Source: Fibrella arboris (GTDB lineage: Bacteria > Bacteroidota > Bacteroidia > Cytophagales > Spirosomataceae). Taken from it: a stretch of 64,000 nt of DNA. Below the pieces are notes generated by a model. That model made no database searches. It was given only the letters and a program-made list of their open reading frames with translations, and was not told the origin of the DNA. The DNA lies in contig NZ_JBGGWE010000021.1 in assembly GCF_041321095.1 (NCBI RefSeq), positions 28,496 to 92,495 of the forward strand. The letters are read 5' to 3'. The translations under genes were made by a program, and so were the position numbers. Of this stretch, positions 9,490-17,786 are shown in pieces; within the stretch, counting starts at the first letter, position 1; each line of letters opens with the position of its first letter.

Positions 9490-10850
9490 AGGTAGTTTGT
9501 TGGATCAGATCGCCGGGGCGATGGGTTGACAGACTCGGTATACTGGACGTACGGAGAATATACATCCGTCTGATTGTCAATGGGTATTGTCTTGAGCGGC
9601 TCGTCAGGTTTCTCGTCGCGCTTAAACCCATAATAAAGGCCCAGGCCGACATATCCCCAGTAATAGATTGGCAGCTGGTAGGATACCCCAAATAACAAAC
9701 CGCTGGCAATGAAGCCGAAGAGTACAGCCTGTTCAGACGTGAACGTGCTGTTGCGGCGGTAGATCATCCAGAGCGTGGTGAAGATGATGAACAGGTTGAG
9801 CGCCAGCCCGGCAATGCCGTAATTATAGAGCATGTCGATGTACTGCGAGTGAATGATGGTGCCCTTTTCGGGAAAATCTTCATTCACCATGATCTCGCCC
9901 CGATCGTAGCCTTCGTAGCGCCAGCCCAACCAGGGCCGCTCGGGAATCTGGCTCCAGTAATACATCGATTGTTCGAGCCGCCAGTTTCCCGTATTGTCTT
10001 CTGTTGGTTTAGCAATACCACCAATGTTTTCGAGAAACGCATCGACCTTTTTAGGCGAAAGCGCCGCCACAAAAGGCACAATAAATAAGGCTAGCACAAA
10101 AAGGGTAGAGGCGGTGCGGCCAATGGGTAACCGTCTGTTGGCCAGCTTACCCATAACGGATAGGCCCGCTATGATGAGCACGCCGAACATAGCCGACGAG
10201 ATAACAGACCGGTGAAGCAGCAGCACGATCAAACCGAACGTACCCAGGAAGCCGAAGAAATCGACGAGGCGATTTTTTTCCAGGTACTGCATCAGGAAAA
10301 ACAACAACGGCAGCATCAGGTAAAATGATTCGTAGGCCGATGTACTCCGACTTTCTGACGTCAGGTTATATTCCAGAATTTTCCCCAGAATGATCTGACC
10401 ATAGAAGTACAATGCGCCAACGATCGTTACGGCCCAGCCCAGTTTGAGCGGTCCGGCGCGGCGGGCCACAACGAACGTCAATAAGGCTAATCCGCAATAG
10501 GCCAGTCGCTTGATGACGAAAAACGAATAGAAATACAGGTTGTAGATATACAGTGATTCGAGTACCAGGCCGAATAAAGCCAGACTAAGCACCCACGCTA
10601 CGAGCTTATACGGGCTGGGGTAATCGAAATACCCAACGAAGAGCATCGTGGCCGCCACCAGGCCCGCCAGGTTCGATACCGCCGAAAGAATCGGGCTGGT
10701 CTGGTCGGAGCCGTAGGTAAGCGAACTCACCCCGAACAGAAGCAGGAGCAAGGCCAGCCTGTAACCCCAGGTCATGGCGCTCACACCCGGCTTTTGGGGT
10801 GATTCAGCCGCTTCGGGCTGGAAGGTGTAGGTCTGTTCGTCGACGTTCAT
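9486..10850 (-). CDS. O-antigen ligase/polymerase-like membrane protein (Wzy type)
   Basis: 454 residues with about ten to twelve hydrophobic helices and a large external loop at about 285-350. That loop contains WSQIPERPWLGWRYEGYD and then GTIIHSQYIDMLYNYGIAGL. The Pro-Trp-x-Gly, the His and the N-Y-G-x-x-G-L pattern are the signature of the Wzy_C/WaaL family. In a Wzx/Wzy locus the likely role is polymerisation of flipped repeat units at the periplasmic face. It overlaps both neighbours by 4 bp, so it is tightly coupled in the operon. The polymerase role rather than ligase is inferred from context. Confidence 0.82.
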   Translation of the reverse strand: MNVDEQTYTFQPEAAESPQKPGVSAMTWGYRLALLLLLFGVSSLTYGSDQTSPILSAVSNLAGLVAATMLFVGYFDYPSPYKLVAWVLSLALFGLVLESLYIYNLYFYSFFVIKRLAYCGLALLTFVVARRAGPLKLGWAVTIVGALYFYGQIILGKILEYNLTSESRSTSAYESFYLMLPLLFFLMQYLEKNRLVDFFGFLGTFGLIVLLLHRSVISSAMFGVLIIAGLSVMGKLANRRLPIGRTASTLFVLALFIVPFVAALSPKKVDAFLENIGGIAKPTEDNTGNWRLEQSMYYWSQIPERPWLGWRYEGYDRGEIMVNEDFPEKGTIIHSQYIDMLYNYGIAGLALNLFIIFTTLWMIYRRNSTFTSEQAVLFGFIASGLLFGVSYQLPIYYWGYVGLGLYYGFKRDEKPDEPLKTIPIDNQTDVYSPYVQYTESVNPSPRRSDPTNYL

Positions 10851-12016
10851 GGATTAGCGAGTACGGCTTCGTAAATCGTCCGGGTATGGTGCGTAATATG
10901 CTGGGCATCGAACCGCTCGAGCGAAACGGTTCTGGCCTGGGCCGCAAGTTGCTGTCGCAGGGGTATGTTCTCCCACAGCTGCCCTACGGCCGATGCAATG
11001 TTGGCGGGGTCGAGCGTCGTGAGCATACCTGTCTGGCCATCTTCGACCAGTGAGGCCACTCCGCCAACATCCGAAGCAACTACCGGTAAGCCTGCCAGTT
11101 GTGCTTCACATACGCTGTTCGGACTATTGTCGATGTAGGAGGGGTGTAGCAAACAGAAGGCATCTGAGTAGGCGGCCCAGAGTTGTTCGCCGGTCAGCAT
11201 ACCCCGGTGTTCTACCGCCTCGTCGGGGATATTGGTAAGTCCCAGCGTGGCAATCAATTCCAGCAGGGCTGGTTTGTTGCCAAATCCGGTAATGATGAGC
11301 CGAAGGGGCCAGCGTTCACGAAGCAGGCTCAGCGCACGTAACGCTTCCCGAATTCCCTTGATATCGTGCAACCCGCCGACAAACAGCATGGCGTTGGGCG
11401 ACTGGTCACTGGGAGGTGCAATAGGCTGATAAAAAACGGGCCGCATCAATTCCCAGTTGTGGTGAATGACCGCACCGGGGTTCAGCTTATGAATGATGGC
11501 TTTGTCCCAGTGGGTACGGCCAATGTAATGCCGGACTGTAGGGAAATACCGTTTCTCGTAATAACTCGCAACGGCCCACGAGGCGTGTCGGTAGTCGGGC
11601 CGATTGGGTAGGTAGCGGTAATACTCAGTGACGAAGCCCTGGGCCGACACCACTTTAGGTAATTTCAGGCCAGCCGCCATCACGGGGTATTGCTGCTCGG
11701 TGCCGTGAATGTGCAGCAAATCGAACGTACCCAGCGCATTGGTGCCCACCTGATCGCGCAGATAATCGCTCACCCGCTTGATCCGCCGCTTGTAGCCGGT
11801 CAGCAAGTCCCATTTATCGTCGGGTACTTTCAGGTAGATGTACCGAACCCCGTCGCGCACAACCTCTTCGTCCTGCCCAATCGATGTGTTGTAGCTGATA
11901 ATGGTAATGGTAATGGCTTCCTGTGTGACCAGCCGGCTAGCCAACGCCGTTATCCAGGGCACTGGATGCCCCGTTTTACCCGGGTGGGGAGCTGCTGCAA
12001 GCCACAAAACGTTCAT
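10847..12016 (-). CDS. Glycosyltransferase family 4 protein
   Basis: About 389 residues from the ATG at 12016 (MNVLWLAAAPHPGKTGHPVP). The frame extends 20 codons further up but would then overlap the upstream gene, and the fold begins at the internal ATG. The glycine-rich N-terminal loop PHPGKTGHPVPW, the donor-half entry MLFVGGLHDIKGIREALRAL and the region HPSYIDNSPNSVCEAQLAGL with the conserved Glu are GT-B/GT4 features. It overlaps the polymerase gene by 4 bp at its 3' end. Confidence 0.88.
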   Translation of the reverse strand: MNVLWLAAAPHPGKTGHPVPWITALASRLVTQEAITITIISYNTSIGQDEEVVRDGVRYIYLKVPDDKWDLLTGYKRRIKRVSDYLRDQVGTNALGTFDLLHIHGTEQQYPVMAAGLKLPKVVSAQGFVTEYYRYLPNRPDYRHASWAVASYYEKRYFPTVRHYIGRTHWDKAIIHKLNPGAVIHHNWELMRPVFYQPIAPPSDQSPNAMLFVGGLHDIKGIREALRALSLLRERWPLRLIITGFGNKPALLELIATLGLTNIPDEAVEHRGMLTGEQLWAAYSDAFCLLHPSYIDNSPNSVCEAQLAGLPVVASDVGGVASLVEDGQTGMLTTLDPANIASAVGQLWENIPLRQQLAAQARTVSLERFDAQHITHHTRTIYEAVLANP

Positions 12017-12059
12017 AGACAAACTAGTAAGTGAATGAAACCCGTTGATACACAAAAAG

Positions 12060-13292
12060 CTACCGTGAACCAACACTCGTCGACGGGCTGAATGGCTCGT
12101 CTGAAGCCAGTTGGTGTGTGGTGCTCAGCGGTTGCGGGTTATTTTTTGATGTTACTTCCTCGTAAAAAGCCGTCAGTTTCCGGAGGCTGGCTTCGTGGCT
12201 CAGGTATGTATCGGCATAGCGCCGCTGTACGTTGATCAGGTGCTGTCGCTTCACCTCATCGCGATAAGTCAGAATAAGCCGGGCCAGATAAGCCGGGTCG
12301 CGTTCATGGAGCAGACCGCTGCCATGTGGCATCAACTCGGGAATACCGCCGACGGGCAACGCCAGCACAGGTACGTTCACCGCAAAGGCTTCGAGCAGGG
12401 CATACGGACAGTTGTCGTTCAGGGCCGTGTGCACGTAGATGTCTGACTGCGCAACCCACCGCCAGGGAGCCGACTGCCGGCCGTGAAACCGAACATGCTC
12501 GGCCAGCCCTAACTCGGCGACAAGCTGTTCATAGGCAGCTCGTTTGGGGCCGTCGCCTACTAGCCAGACCTGGAAATCGGTGACGCCCCGCTTTTTTATT
12601 TCGGCTGCAATCCGAATCAGCAGTTCCTGATTCTTACGCTCATCAACGTACCCAACATTGCTGATAATGAAGGTGTCACGGTCCTGTGTGGCGCGCAACG
12701 TCTGTTTATCGGCAGGGTCAATGGTCACTGTGTTGGGCAGGATAGCCCGACGAACGTTATCGCGCAACAGGTGCTTCGACTGGTTATAGGCGTAGTTCGA
12801 CACAAAAATGTAGTTGTCCACATGAGCGAACAACCAGCGATACCAGCGGGTGAGCGCCCGGGTGAGCCAGGCGGGTAGCGGGTTGTTAGCCAGGTTGGCT
12901 GCCGTGATCAATTCGGTGACCGGATCGTCGTTGAAATGAGCCGTTAGCACAACCGGAACCTGCTTTTCCAGGGCGTAATACGCGGCCACCCCCGACCGCA
13001 CATCCTGCGCATGAATGACATCGAACGACTGGTTGCGGTGCTGGCGGGCGCCGAGGTACAGCCGAACGAAGAAACTGCTCTCATCCCACAAAATCCGGCT
13101 GGTCTGGCCCAGCCTTTTGAACAGGTGACCGAGGATGTTAAGACTTTTATTCCAGATGAATGGCGTGTCGGTTGTTTCTACCACTTGCACAGACGTACCC
13201 CGGCTACGCAGATCACGGGTCAGTGTCTGGTAGTAGGTGACAACGCCTGAGGGCGACGTGCCAGTCAGAAAAGTGGGAATCAACACGTTCAT
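12060..13292 (-). CDS. Glycosyltransferase family 4 protein
   Basis: 410 residues with the GT-B order: N-terminal MNVLIPTFLTGTSPSGVVTY (glycine loop), IISNVGYVDERKNQELLIRI at the start of the donor half, WLVGDGPKRAAYEQLVAEL, FHGRQSAPWRWVAQSDIYVH, and DNCPYALLEAFAVNVPVLAL with the conserved Glu. The C-terminal 25 residues after FYEEVTSKNN are Ser/Thr-rich and probably disordered. The start overlaps the stop of the GT2 gene at 13289-14197 by 4 bp. Confidence 0.9.
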   Translation of the reverse strand: MNVLIPTFLTGTSPSGVVTYYQTLTRDLRSRGTSVQVVETTDTPFIWNKSLNILGHLFKRLGQTSRILWDESSFFVRLYLGARQHRNQSFDVIHAQDVRSGVAAYYALEKQVPVVLTAHFNDDPVTELITAANLANNPLPAWLTRALTRWYRWLFAHVDNYIFVSNYAYNQSKHLLRDNVRRAILPNTVTIDPADKQTLRATQDRDTFIISNVGYVDERKNQELLIRIAAEIKKRGVTDFQVWLVGDGPKRAAYEQLVAELGLAEHVRFHGRQSAPWRWVAQSDIYVHTALNDNCPYALLEAFAVNVPVLALPVGGIPELMPHGSGLLHERDPAYLARLILTYRDEVKRQHLINVQRRYADTYLSHEASLRKLTAFYEEVTSKNNPQPLSTTHQLASDEPFSPSTSVGSR

Positions 13293-14197
13293 TTGTTCAT
13301 CATTTTGTACAGCCGCAGCGTCAGGATCGTATCTGGGCGCTTACGAAAATTGTTGATTACGCTGTCTACCGCCGCTTCACCAAAAAGCAACACGTTATAG
13401 AGTCGGTTCGTACGTTTTTGGGTGGCCTGTTGCCCAATCTCGCGGGCAGCCCAGCGCATGAAGATCGCCATGCCTACCGCTGGTCCGTGTACATTCTGAA
13501 ATACCCGGCGCTGGTTTCTGACAGCATAATACTGTTTCCAGGCGCCTGGCCACGGAATACCGTTACGGTCGAACGAGGGCGGATGCCGGAATACCGATTT
13601 GGGTACGGTTACCACCGGGAAGCCCATGCGTTGAGCTCGTGTCATGTATTCTACTTCATCGCCCCAGATAAACAGCTTCCGGTCTGGAATGCCAATAGCC
13701 GCCACGACTTCACTATGAATCAGCGTGCCATTGAAGAAAGACGCTACCCCGTAGATCAGGTCGAAGCTGGTCATATCGGCCACTTTGCGGTATTTTCGGT
13801 TGGGCCGGTCCACATAAAAGGCCAATTCCTCATCATCACGAACGCTGACCGACATTGAGTTTTTGATGCAAGGCCCCAGGTTAGGCGACGTCAGCAGCTG
13901 TTCCAGGGCGTCGGGAGCGGCAATGCAGTCATCGTCCATACACCAAAGCCAGGTTGCTCCTGATTTGAATGCGGCATCAATACCCGCCGCGAAACCACCA
14001 GCTCCGCCCAGGTTCGCCTGGTTAATAACGGTCAGATCGGTTTGCGTAGGTAGCCATTCGGTGGTGCCATCGGTACTACCATTGTTGATGACCAGCAGGG
14101 CATCTGGCCGTCGGGTTTGTTGACGTAAACTGTCTAAGCAAATTTTCAGATCCGCCAGGCGGTTATAAGTGACGATTACCGCCGTAACTGTTTCCAT
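13289..14197 (-). CDS. Glycosyltransferase family 2 (rhamnosyl/galactofuranosyl-like)
   Basis: 302 residues. Motifs are VTAVIVTYNRLADLKICLDS, LLVINNGSTDGTTEWL, the metal-binding WLWCMDDDCIAAPDALEQLL at about 81-100, and FIWGDEVEYMTRAQRMGFPV at about 175-194. The MDDD plus W-G-D-E-V-E-Y combination is typical of GT2 rhamnosyl- and galactofuranosyl-transferases. A 79-bp AT-rich spacer separates it from the upstream GT4 gene; no clear promoter was found there. It is coupled by overlap to the next gene. Confidence 0.88.
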   Translation of the reverse strand: METVTAVIVTYNRLADLKICLDSLRQQTRRPDALLVINNGSTDGTTEWLPTQTDLTVINQANLGGAGGFAAGIDAAFKSGATWLWCMDDDCIAAPDALEQLLTSPNLGPCIKNSMSVSVRDDEELAFYVDRPNRKYRKVADMTSFDLIYGVASFFNGTLIHSEVVAAIGIPDRKLFIWGDEVEYMTRAQRMGFPVVTVPKSVFRHPPSFDRNGIPWPGAWKQYYAVRNQRRVFQNVHGPAVGMAIFMRWAAREIGQQATQKRTNRLYNVLLFGEAAVDSVINNFRKRPDTILTLRLYKMMNK

Positions 14198-14276
14198 GCG
14201 TTTTGTCTAATGGTGTACTTAATCTAGTTATTATCAAGGCTACTTGTTTATGAAAATTACTTAAGGGGACAATTGA

Positions 14277-15569
14277 TTACTCAATACGGCCTGGGGCAGA
14301 CGTACCCGCCCGGATGGGTACCTCGTGCGATGGCTGCTCGGAGAGGTCATGCGCAGGCCCATAATAAGTTCTAACCAGCCGCCTGACCTTTAATTCCCAG
14401 GTCTGCTGGCTGGCAAAAGCATAGGCATTGGCGCCCATCATCATCCGCTCGTCTGGATGATGATACATCCACTCAATGGCACTGGCCAATTGGGTAGCCA
14501 CCGTTTCACTGTCGGTAACGGGCACCCGAATCCCCGTTGATTCATTTACCAGTTCGGCCTGTCCGTGTATAGCCAGTGTGACTACAGGCAACGAATAGGC
14601 CATGGCTTCGAGCAATTGAGCGGGTCCGGTGTCGCGCAGGCTGGTGAAAAAGAACACATCTGCCTGACGGTAATACGCCTTCACCTGTTCGTAGTTTACC
14701 CGTCCTGTCCAGTTCACCCGGTCGTGGATTTTGTAAGTTTCCAGGTACTCCGGTATGTGTTTACCCATTTCGCCATCGCCCACAATAGTTAACTGAACAG
14801 GTATGGCCGGGTCTACCTTGCTAAGGCCATGCAGTGTCAGCTCGAGCGCTTTCCGGGGCATTAACCGACCCACCCAAACCAGTTGTAATACAGACCCTGG
14901 TGTATGCGTGATAGGGAACTGCGGAATAAAGGCCTGTGAGATACCACTAAACTCCTTCGAAACCTGCTTTGTACGGCCGAGCCATTCAACTTTACGGCGC
15001 GTATCCTCATTCCATACAAGGACATGGTCGGCCTGCCGAACGGCGTCAAAACAGCCGGGGTTGAACCGAAGAAGCAGTTCACTGACCAGCGTACGCATCT
15101 GCTCTTTTTTCCAGTGCCCTCTGAAATAATGACGCAGGGATGTTGGTGCTTCCTGCCCGCCGCCGATAGGCCCAAAAATGAACGGACGGTTCAGCTTGTA
15201 GAGCAGACTGCCTAACTGCAGGCTACCATAACTGACATGATGAACCACATCGAACTGATGGGCTCTGGCCAATGGACGAGCCGTCTTCAGGGCAGCCCAT
15301 TGCCAGTACAGGTAATGGAAATACATGCCGACTAAGCCCCAGAAATACACTTTTTCGACCCATTTTGGCGTGTCGACATAAACGTAAGTCAAGTTGGGAA
15401 GCGGGCTTTCGGCCAACCGCTGTTCAATTGCTTTTTTATTACCAAGTCTGGTCAGACACCATACCTGATGATTTGTCTGACTGACGATGGACGAATAATG
15501 CCAGCCATTTCCCTCTTCGGAACCTAAACCAGGTACACAGGCATAGGCTGAAATTAAGACCTTTTTCAT
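14277..15569 (-). CDS. Glycosyltransferase family 4 protein (paralogue of 7343-8602)
   Basis: 430 residues starting MKKVLISAYACVPGLGSEEG. It follows the gene at 7343-8602 along its whole length: HQFDVVHHVSYGSLQLGSLL against TDFDLVHHVTYSSLQLGSFM, LVWVGRLMPRKALELTLHGL against LLWVGRLLPRKALELTIRAF, and DTGPAQLLEAMAYSLPVVTL against DSGPTQVTEAMANSMPVITL. It is a GT-B enzyme of the polysaccharide locus. The last 25 residues (QPSHEVPIRAGTSAPGRIE) have no counterpart in the paralogue. Confidence 0.9.
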   Translation of the reverse strand: MKKVLISAYACVPGLGSEEGNGWHYSSIVSQTNHQVWCLTRLGNKKAIEQRLAESPLPNLTYVYVDTPKWVEKVYFWGLVGMYFHYLYWQWAALKTARPLARAHQFDVVHHVSYGSLQLGSLLYKLNRPFIFGPIGGGQEAPTSLRHYFRGHWKKEQMRTLVSELLLRFNPGCFDAVRQADHVLVWNEDTRRKVEWLGRTKQVSKEFSGISQAFIPQFPITHTPGSVLQLVWVGRLMPRKALELTLHGLSKVDPAIPVQLTIVGDGEMGKHIPEYLETYKIHDRVNWTGRVNYEQVKAYYRQADVFFFTSLRDTGPAQLLEAMAYSLPVVTLAIHGQAELVNESTGIRVPVTDSETVATQLASAIEWMYHHPDERMMMGANAYAFASQQTWELKVRRLVRTYYGPAHDLSEQPSHEVPIRAGTSAPGRIE

Positions 15570-15624
15570 AAGCCTGACGTTGAGTTTTAGGCTTATCGGC
15601 AGGTTGGGTGAATTGCCGACAGTA

Positions 15625-16971
15625 TCAATGATGTTCTAATTCGAGCGCTGCCCCGGTAGTCCAGCCTTTGCTTTTGACGAGCAAGTACCCACCCATCGCC
15701 AGTAGTACATACACTTCGGTTCCTACCCAGGCCCAGGCAGCGCCGAGGTGGCCATATTCACGAATCAGAAAGATGTTGAGCCCCAGCCCAATAGCCGAAC
15801 CAATGGCCGTAATCACAAAAAATGGGCGATCCATCCGCAGGTTAAGCATCGTATGAATACCCAGCAGGTTACTCATGCCAATGATCAATGGCAGTAATGC
15901 GACGACGCGTAATACCGCAATAGCCTCAACGAACTTCTCGCCGAAAAAGAACGGGATAAACCATGGCGCGATAACCCAAAGGCCTACAGCCACTGCACCA
16001 AGCCCGCCCAATAATGGCCAGAAAACGGTTCGTACCATCTTCAAACCTGCCTCGCGGCTCTGCCCAAAGGCATTGGCAATGATTGGAAACAACGCCTGGT
16101 TCAAAGCCATTGTCACAAATGTTAGGGCTACACCTTCTAAGCGGGTTCCGGCTGAATAAAGCCCTACGGCATAAGCTGTACTTAGCATACCGAGGAAAAA
16201 CACTGTCGACGACGCGTAGAGTGTAATCATCACGTTCGAGAAGAACAGCGTTGCATCGGCTCTAAATCGGGCGACCAGTTGCGTCAGCGACGGCCAGAAA
16301 AAGTGAATGCCAAACCGTTTGGCAGCCACACCTAGTGCAACGGCGTTGATCAGCACCTGCGACACGCTGAGGACCAGATTCTGCCAGACATAATCATCAG
16401 GCTGATGAATGACCAGAAAGATGGCGCCTGTAAACAGTATCTTCACCAGCAGGTTGAACATGGCTACGCGCCCTAGATCTTCCATAGCCTGATAGATCCA
16501 GAACGGAGAAAGCACTGTGCTGATGCAGGTAATGTACGTACATACATGCAACAGCCAATGCTCGCGAAAAGAAGGCGTCCAGAAGGTAATACCCGCAAAA
16601 ATGATGGTCGACAAGCCCCAGAGAAGGGTCTTGCCGGCCATCACCTCACTCACAATTCGACTGGTGGCTACCCGATCGTAGCGGTTGGCGGCTATAGCTC
16701 TTACCGCTGCCAGATCGAAGCCGTAATTAATGATCAGACTGAAATACGTTACATAAGCCAGCGAGAAATTCAGTAGTCCTAACCGTTCTGGCCCGATGAT
16801 ACGTACTACGTAAGGAACCGTTAACAGAGGAAGCAGAAAGTTGGCAACCTGCACGCTGAAGAGCGACGCAACATTAACGGCAAACCGTTTTAATACACTC
16901 TTGGAAAAGCCTGTCGTAGGGGCTGCAACTGGTTCATCGTCGGCTATTAGTGCTGTTTCCTTACCAAGCAT
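15625..16971 (-). CDS. Wzx-type polysaccharide flippase (MOP superfamily)
   Basis: 448 residues with about 12 hydrophobic helices. The N-terminus reads FAVNVASLFSVQVANFLLPL then LTVPYVVRIIGPERLGLLNF, the classic opening of Wzx/RfbX polysaccharide transporters. The pattern of paired helices and a C-terminal half of six more helices fits the MATE-like MOP fold. The expected role is flipping the undecaprenyl-linked repeat unit across the inner membrane for the Wzy-like protein at 9486-10850. Its start lies 11 bp inside the end of the upstream sugar transferase gene. Confidence 0.9.
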   Translation of the reverse strand: MLGKETALIADDEPVAAPTTGFSKSVLKRFAVNVASLFSVQVANFLLPLLTVPYVVRIIGPERLGLLNFSLAYVTYFSLIINYGFDLAAVRAIAANRYDRVATSRIVSEVMAGKTLLWGLSTIIFAGITFWTPSFREHWLLHVCTYITCISTVLSPFWIYQAMEDLGRVAMFNLLVKILFTGAIFLVIHQPDDYVWQNLVLSVSQVLINAVALGVAAKRFGIHFFWPSLTQLVARFRADATLFFSNVMITLYASSTVFFLGMLSTAYAVGLYSAGTRLEGVALTFVTMALNQALFPIIANAFGQSREAGLKMVRTVFWPLLGGLGAVAVGLWVIAPWFIPFFFGEKFVEAIAVLRVVALLPLIIGMSNLLGIHTMLNLRMDRPFFVITAIGSAIGLGLNIFLIREYGHLGAAWAWVGTEVYVLLAMGGYLLVKSKGWTTGAALELEHH

Positions 16972-17632
16972 TAGGATTTCCGTTTAAAGCCGCTTTTATC
17001 GTCCACCAGCAAATACGCAGGTCAAGGCCCGCCGACTGCTGCTGAATGTATAGATGGTCGTAACGTACCCGGTGCTTCATCTGGTAAGGCTTGCCGGTTT
17101 CACCCCGCGCACCACGTACCTGGGCCAGACCTGTAATACCTGGTTTCACTGAATAACGCTCGCGATAGCCGGTCATCGTGTTCCAATACTGGGCATCGAG
17201 CGGCAGCGGATGGGGGCGTGGACCAACAATGCTCATGTGACCGAGCAGTACGTTCAGGAACTGAGGCATCTCGTCGAGGTTGGTTTTGCGAAGAATCCGG
17301 CCAATAGGAGTTACCCGGTAGTCATTCTTGCTGGCCTGCTGAAACTGAGCACTGGGATTGTAGGCCATGGTACGGAATTTAAAGCAGGGAAACTGCTCCC
17401 CGTTCCGACCCGACCGTAGCTGAACAAAAATCGCCGGTCCTTTCGATGTTAATCTAATCAATAGGGATAGTAGGGGAATTAACCAAATCAAAATAGTGAT
17501 GGCTACCAAACCGGCTACCAGTAGATCAGAAAAGCGTTTGGCATATAGCCCCCAGGTAGGGTTTTGAATGGTCACGTTACGGTCGCGTTCCAGGCGAACC
17601 GTTTCCATGTTCTGTACTGTAAATGATGTCAT
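16961..17632 (-). CDS. Undecaprenyl-phosphate sugar-1-phosphate transferase (bacterial sugar transferase)
   Basis: 223 residues, the short form of the priming-transferase family: one N-terminal hydrophobic segment (LLVAGLVAITILIWLIPLLS, about 34-53) and the catalytic domain. Motifs are SGRNGEQFPCFKFRTM, RILRKTNLDEMPQFLNVLLG, MSIVGPRPHPLPLDAQYW and YSVKPGITGLAQVRGARGET. The enzyme starts repeat-unit synthesis by moving a hexose-1-phosphate onto undecaprenyl phosphate. The long WcaJ-type N-terminal TM bundle is missing, as in ExoY/WsaP-type members. It lies second in the operon behind the Wzc-like gene. Confidence 0.93.
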   Translation of the reverse strand: MTSFTVQNMETVRLERDRNVTIQNPTWGLYAKRFSDLLVAGLVAITILIWLIPLLSLLIRLTSKGPAIFVQLRSGRNGEQFPCFKFRTMAYNPSAQFQQASKNDYRVTPIGRILRKTNLDEMPQFLNVLLGHMSIVGPRPHPLPLDAQYWNTMTGYRERYSVKPGITGLAQVRGARGETGKPYQMKHRVRYDHLYIQQQSAGLDLRICWWTIKAALNGNPNAW

Positions 17633-17786
17633 AGTCGTTGAGTCAATTAGGTGTGTGATTTAATGTAATTACTTGTACTTAAACACGTAGCACCTCAGGT
17701 TAGTCAATTCTCGTTCAGTTAGTTACAGCCAAATAGAACTCGATAAAAATGAAAAGAAACGTTTAGAGAGAAAAAGGAATGCGTGC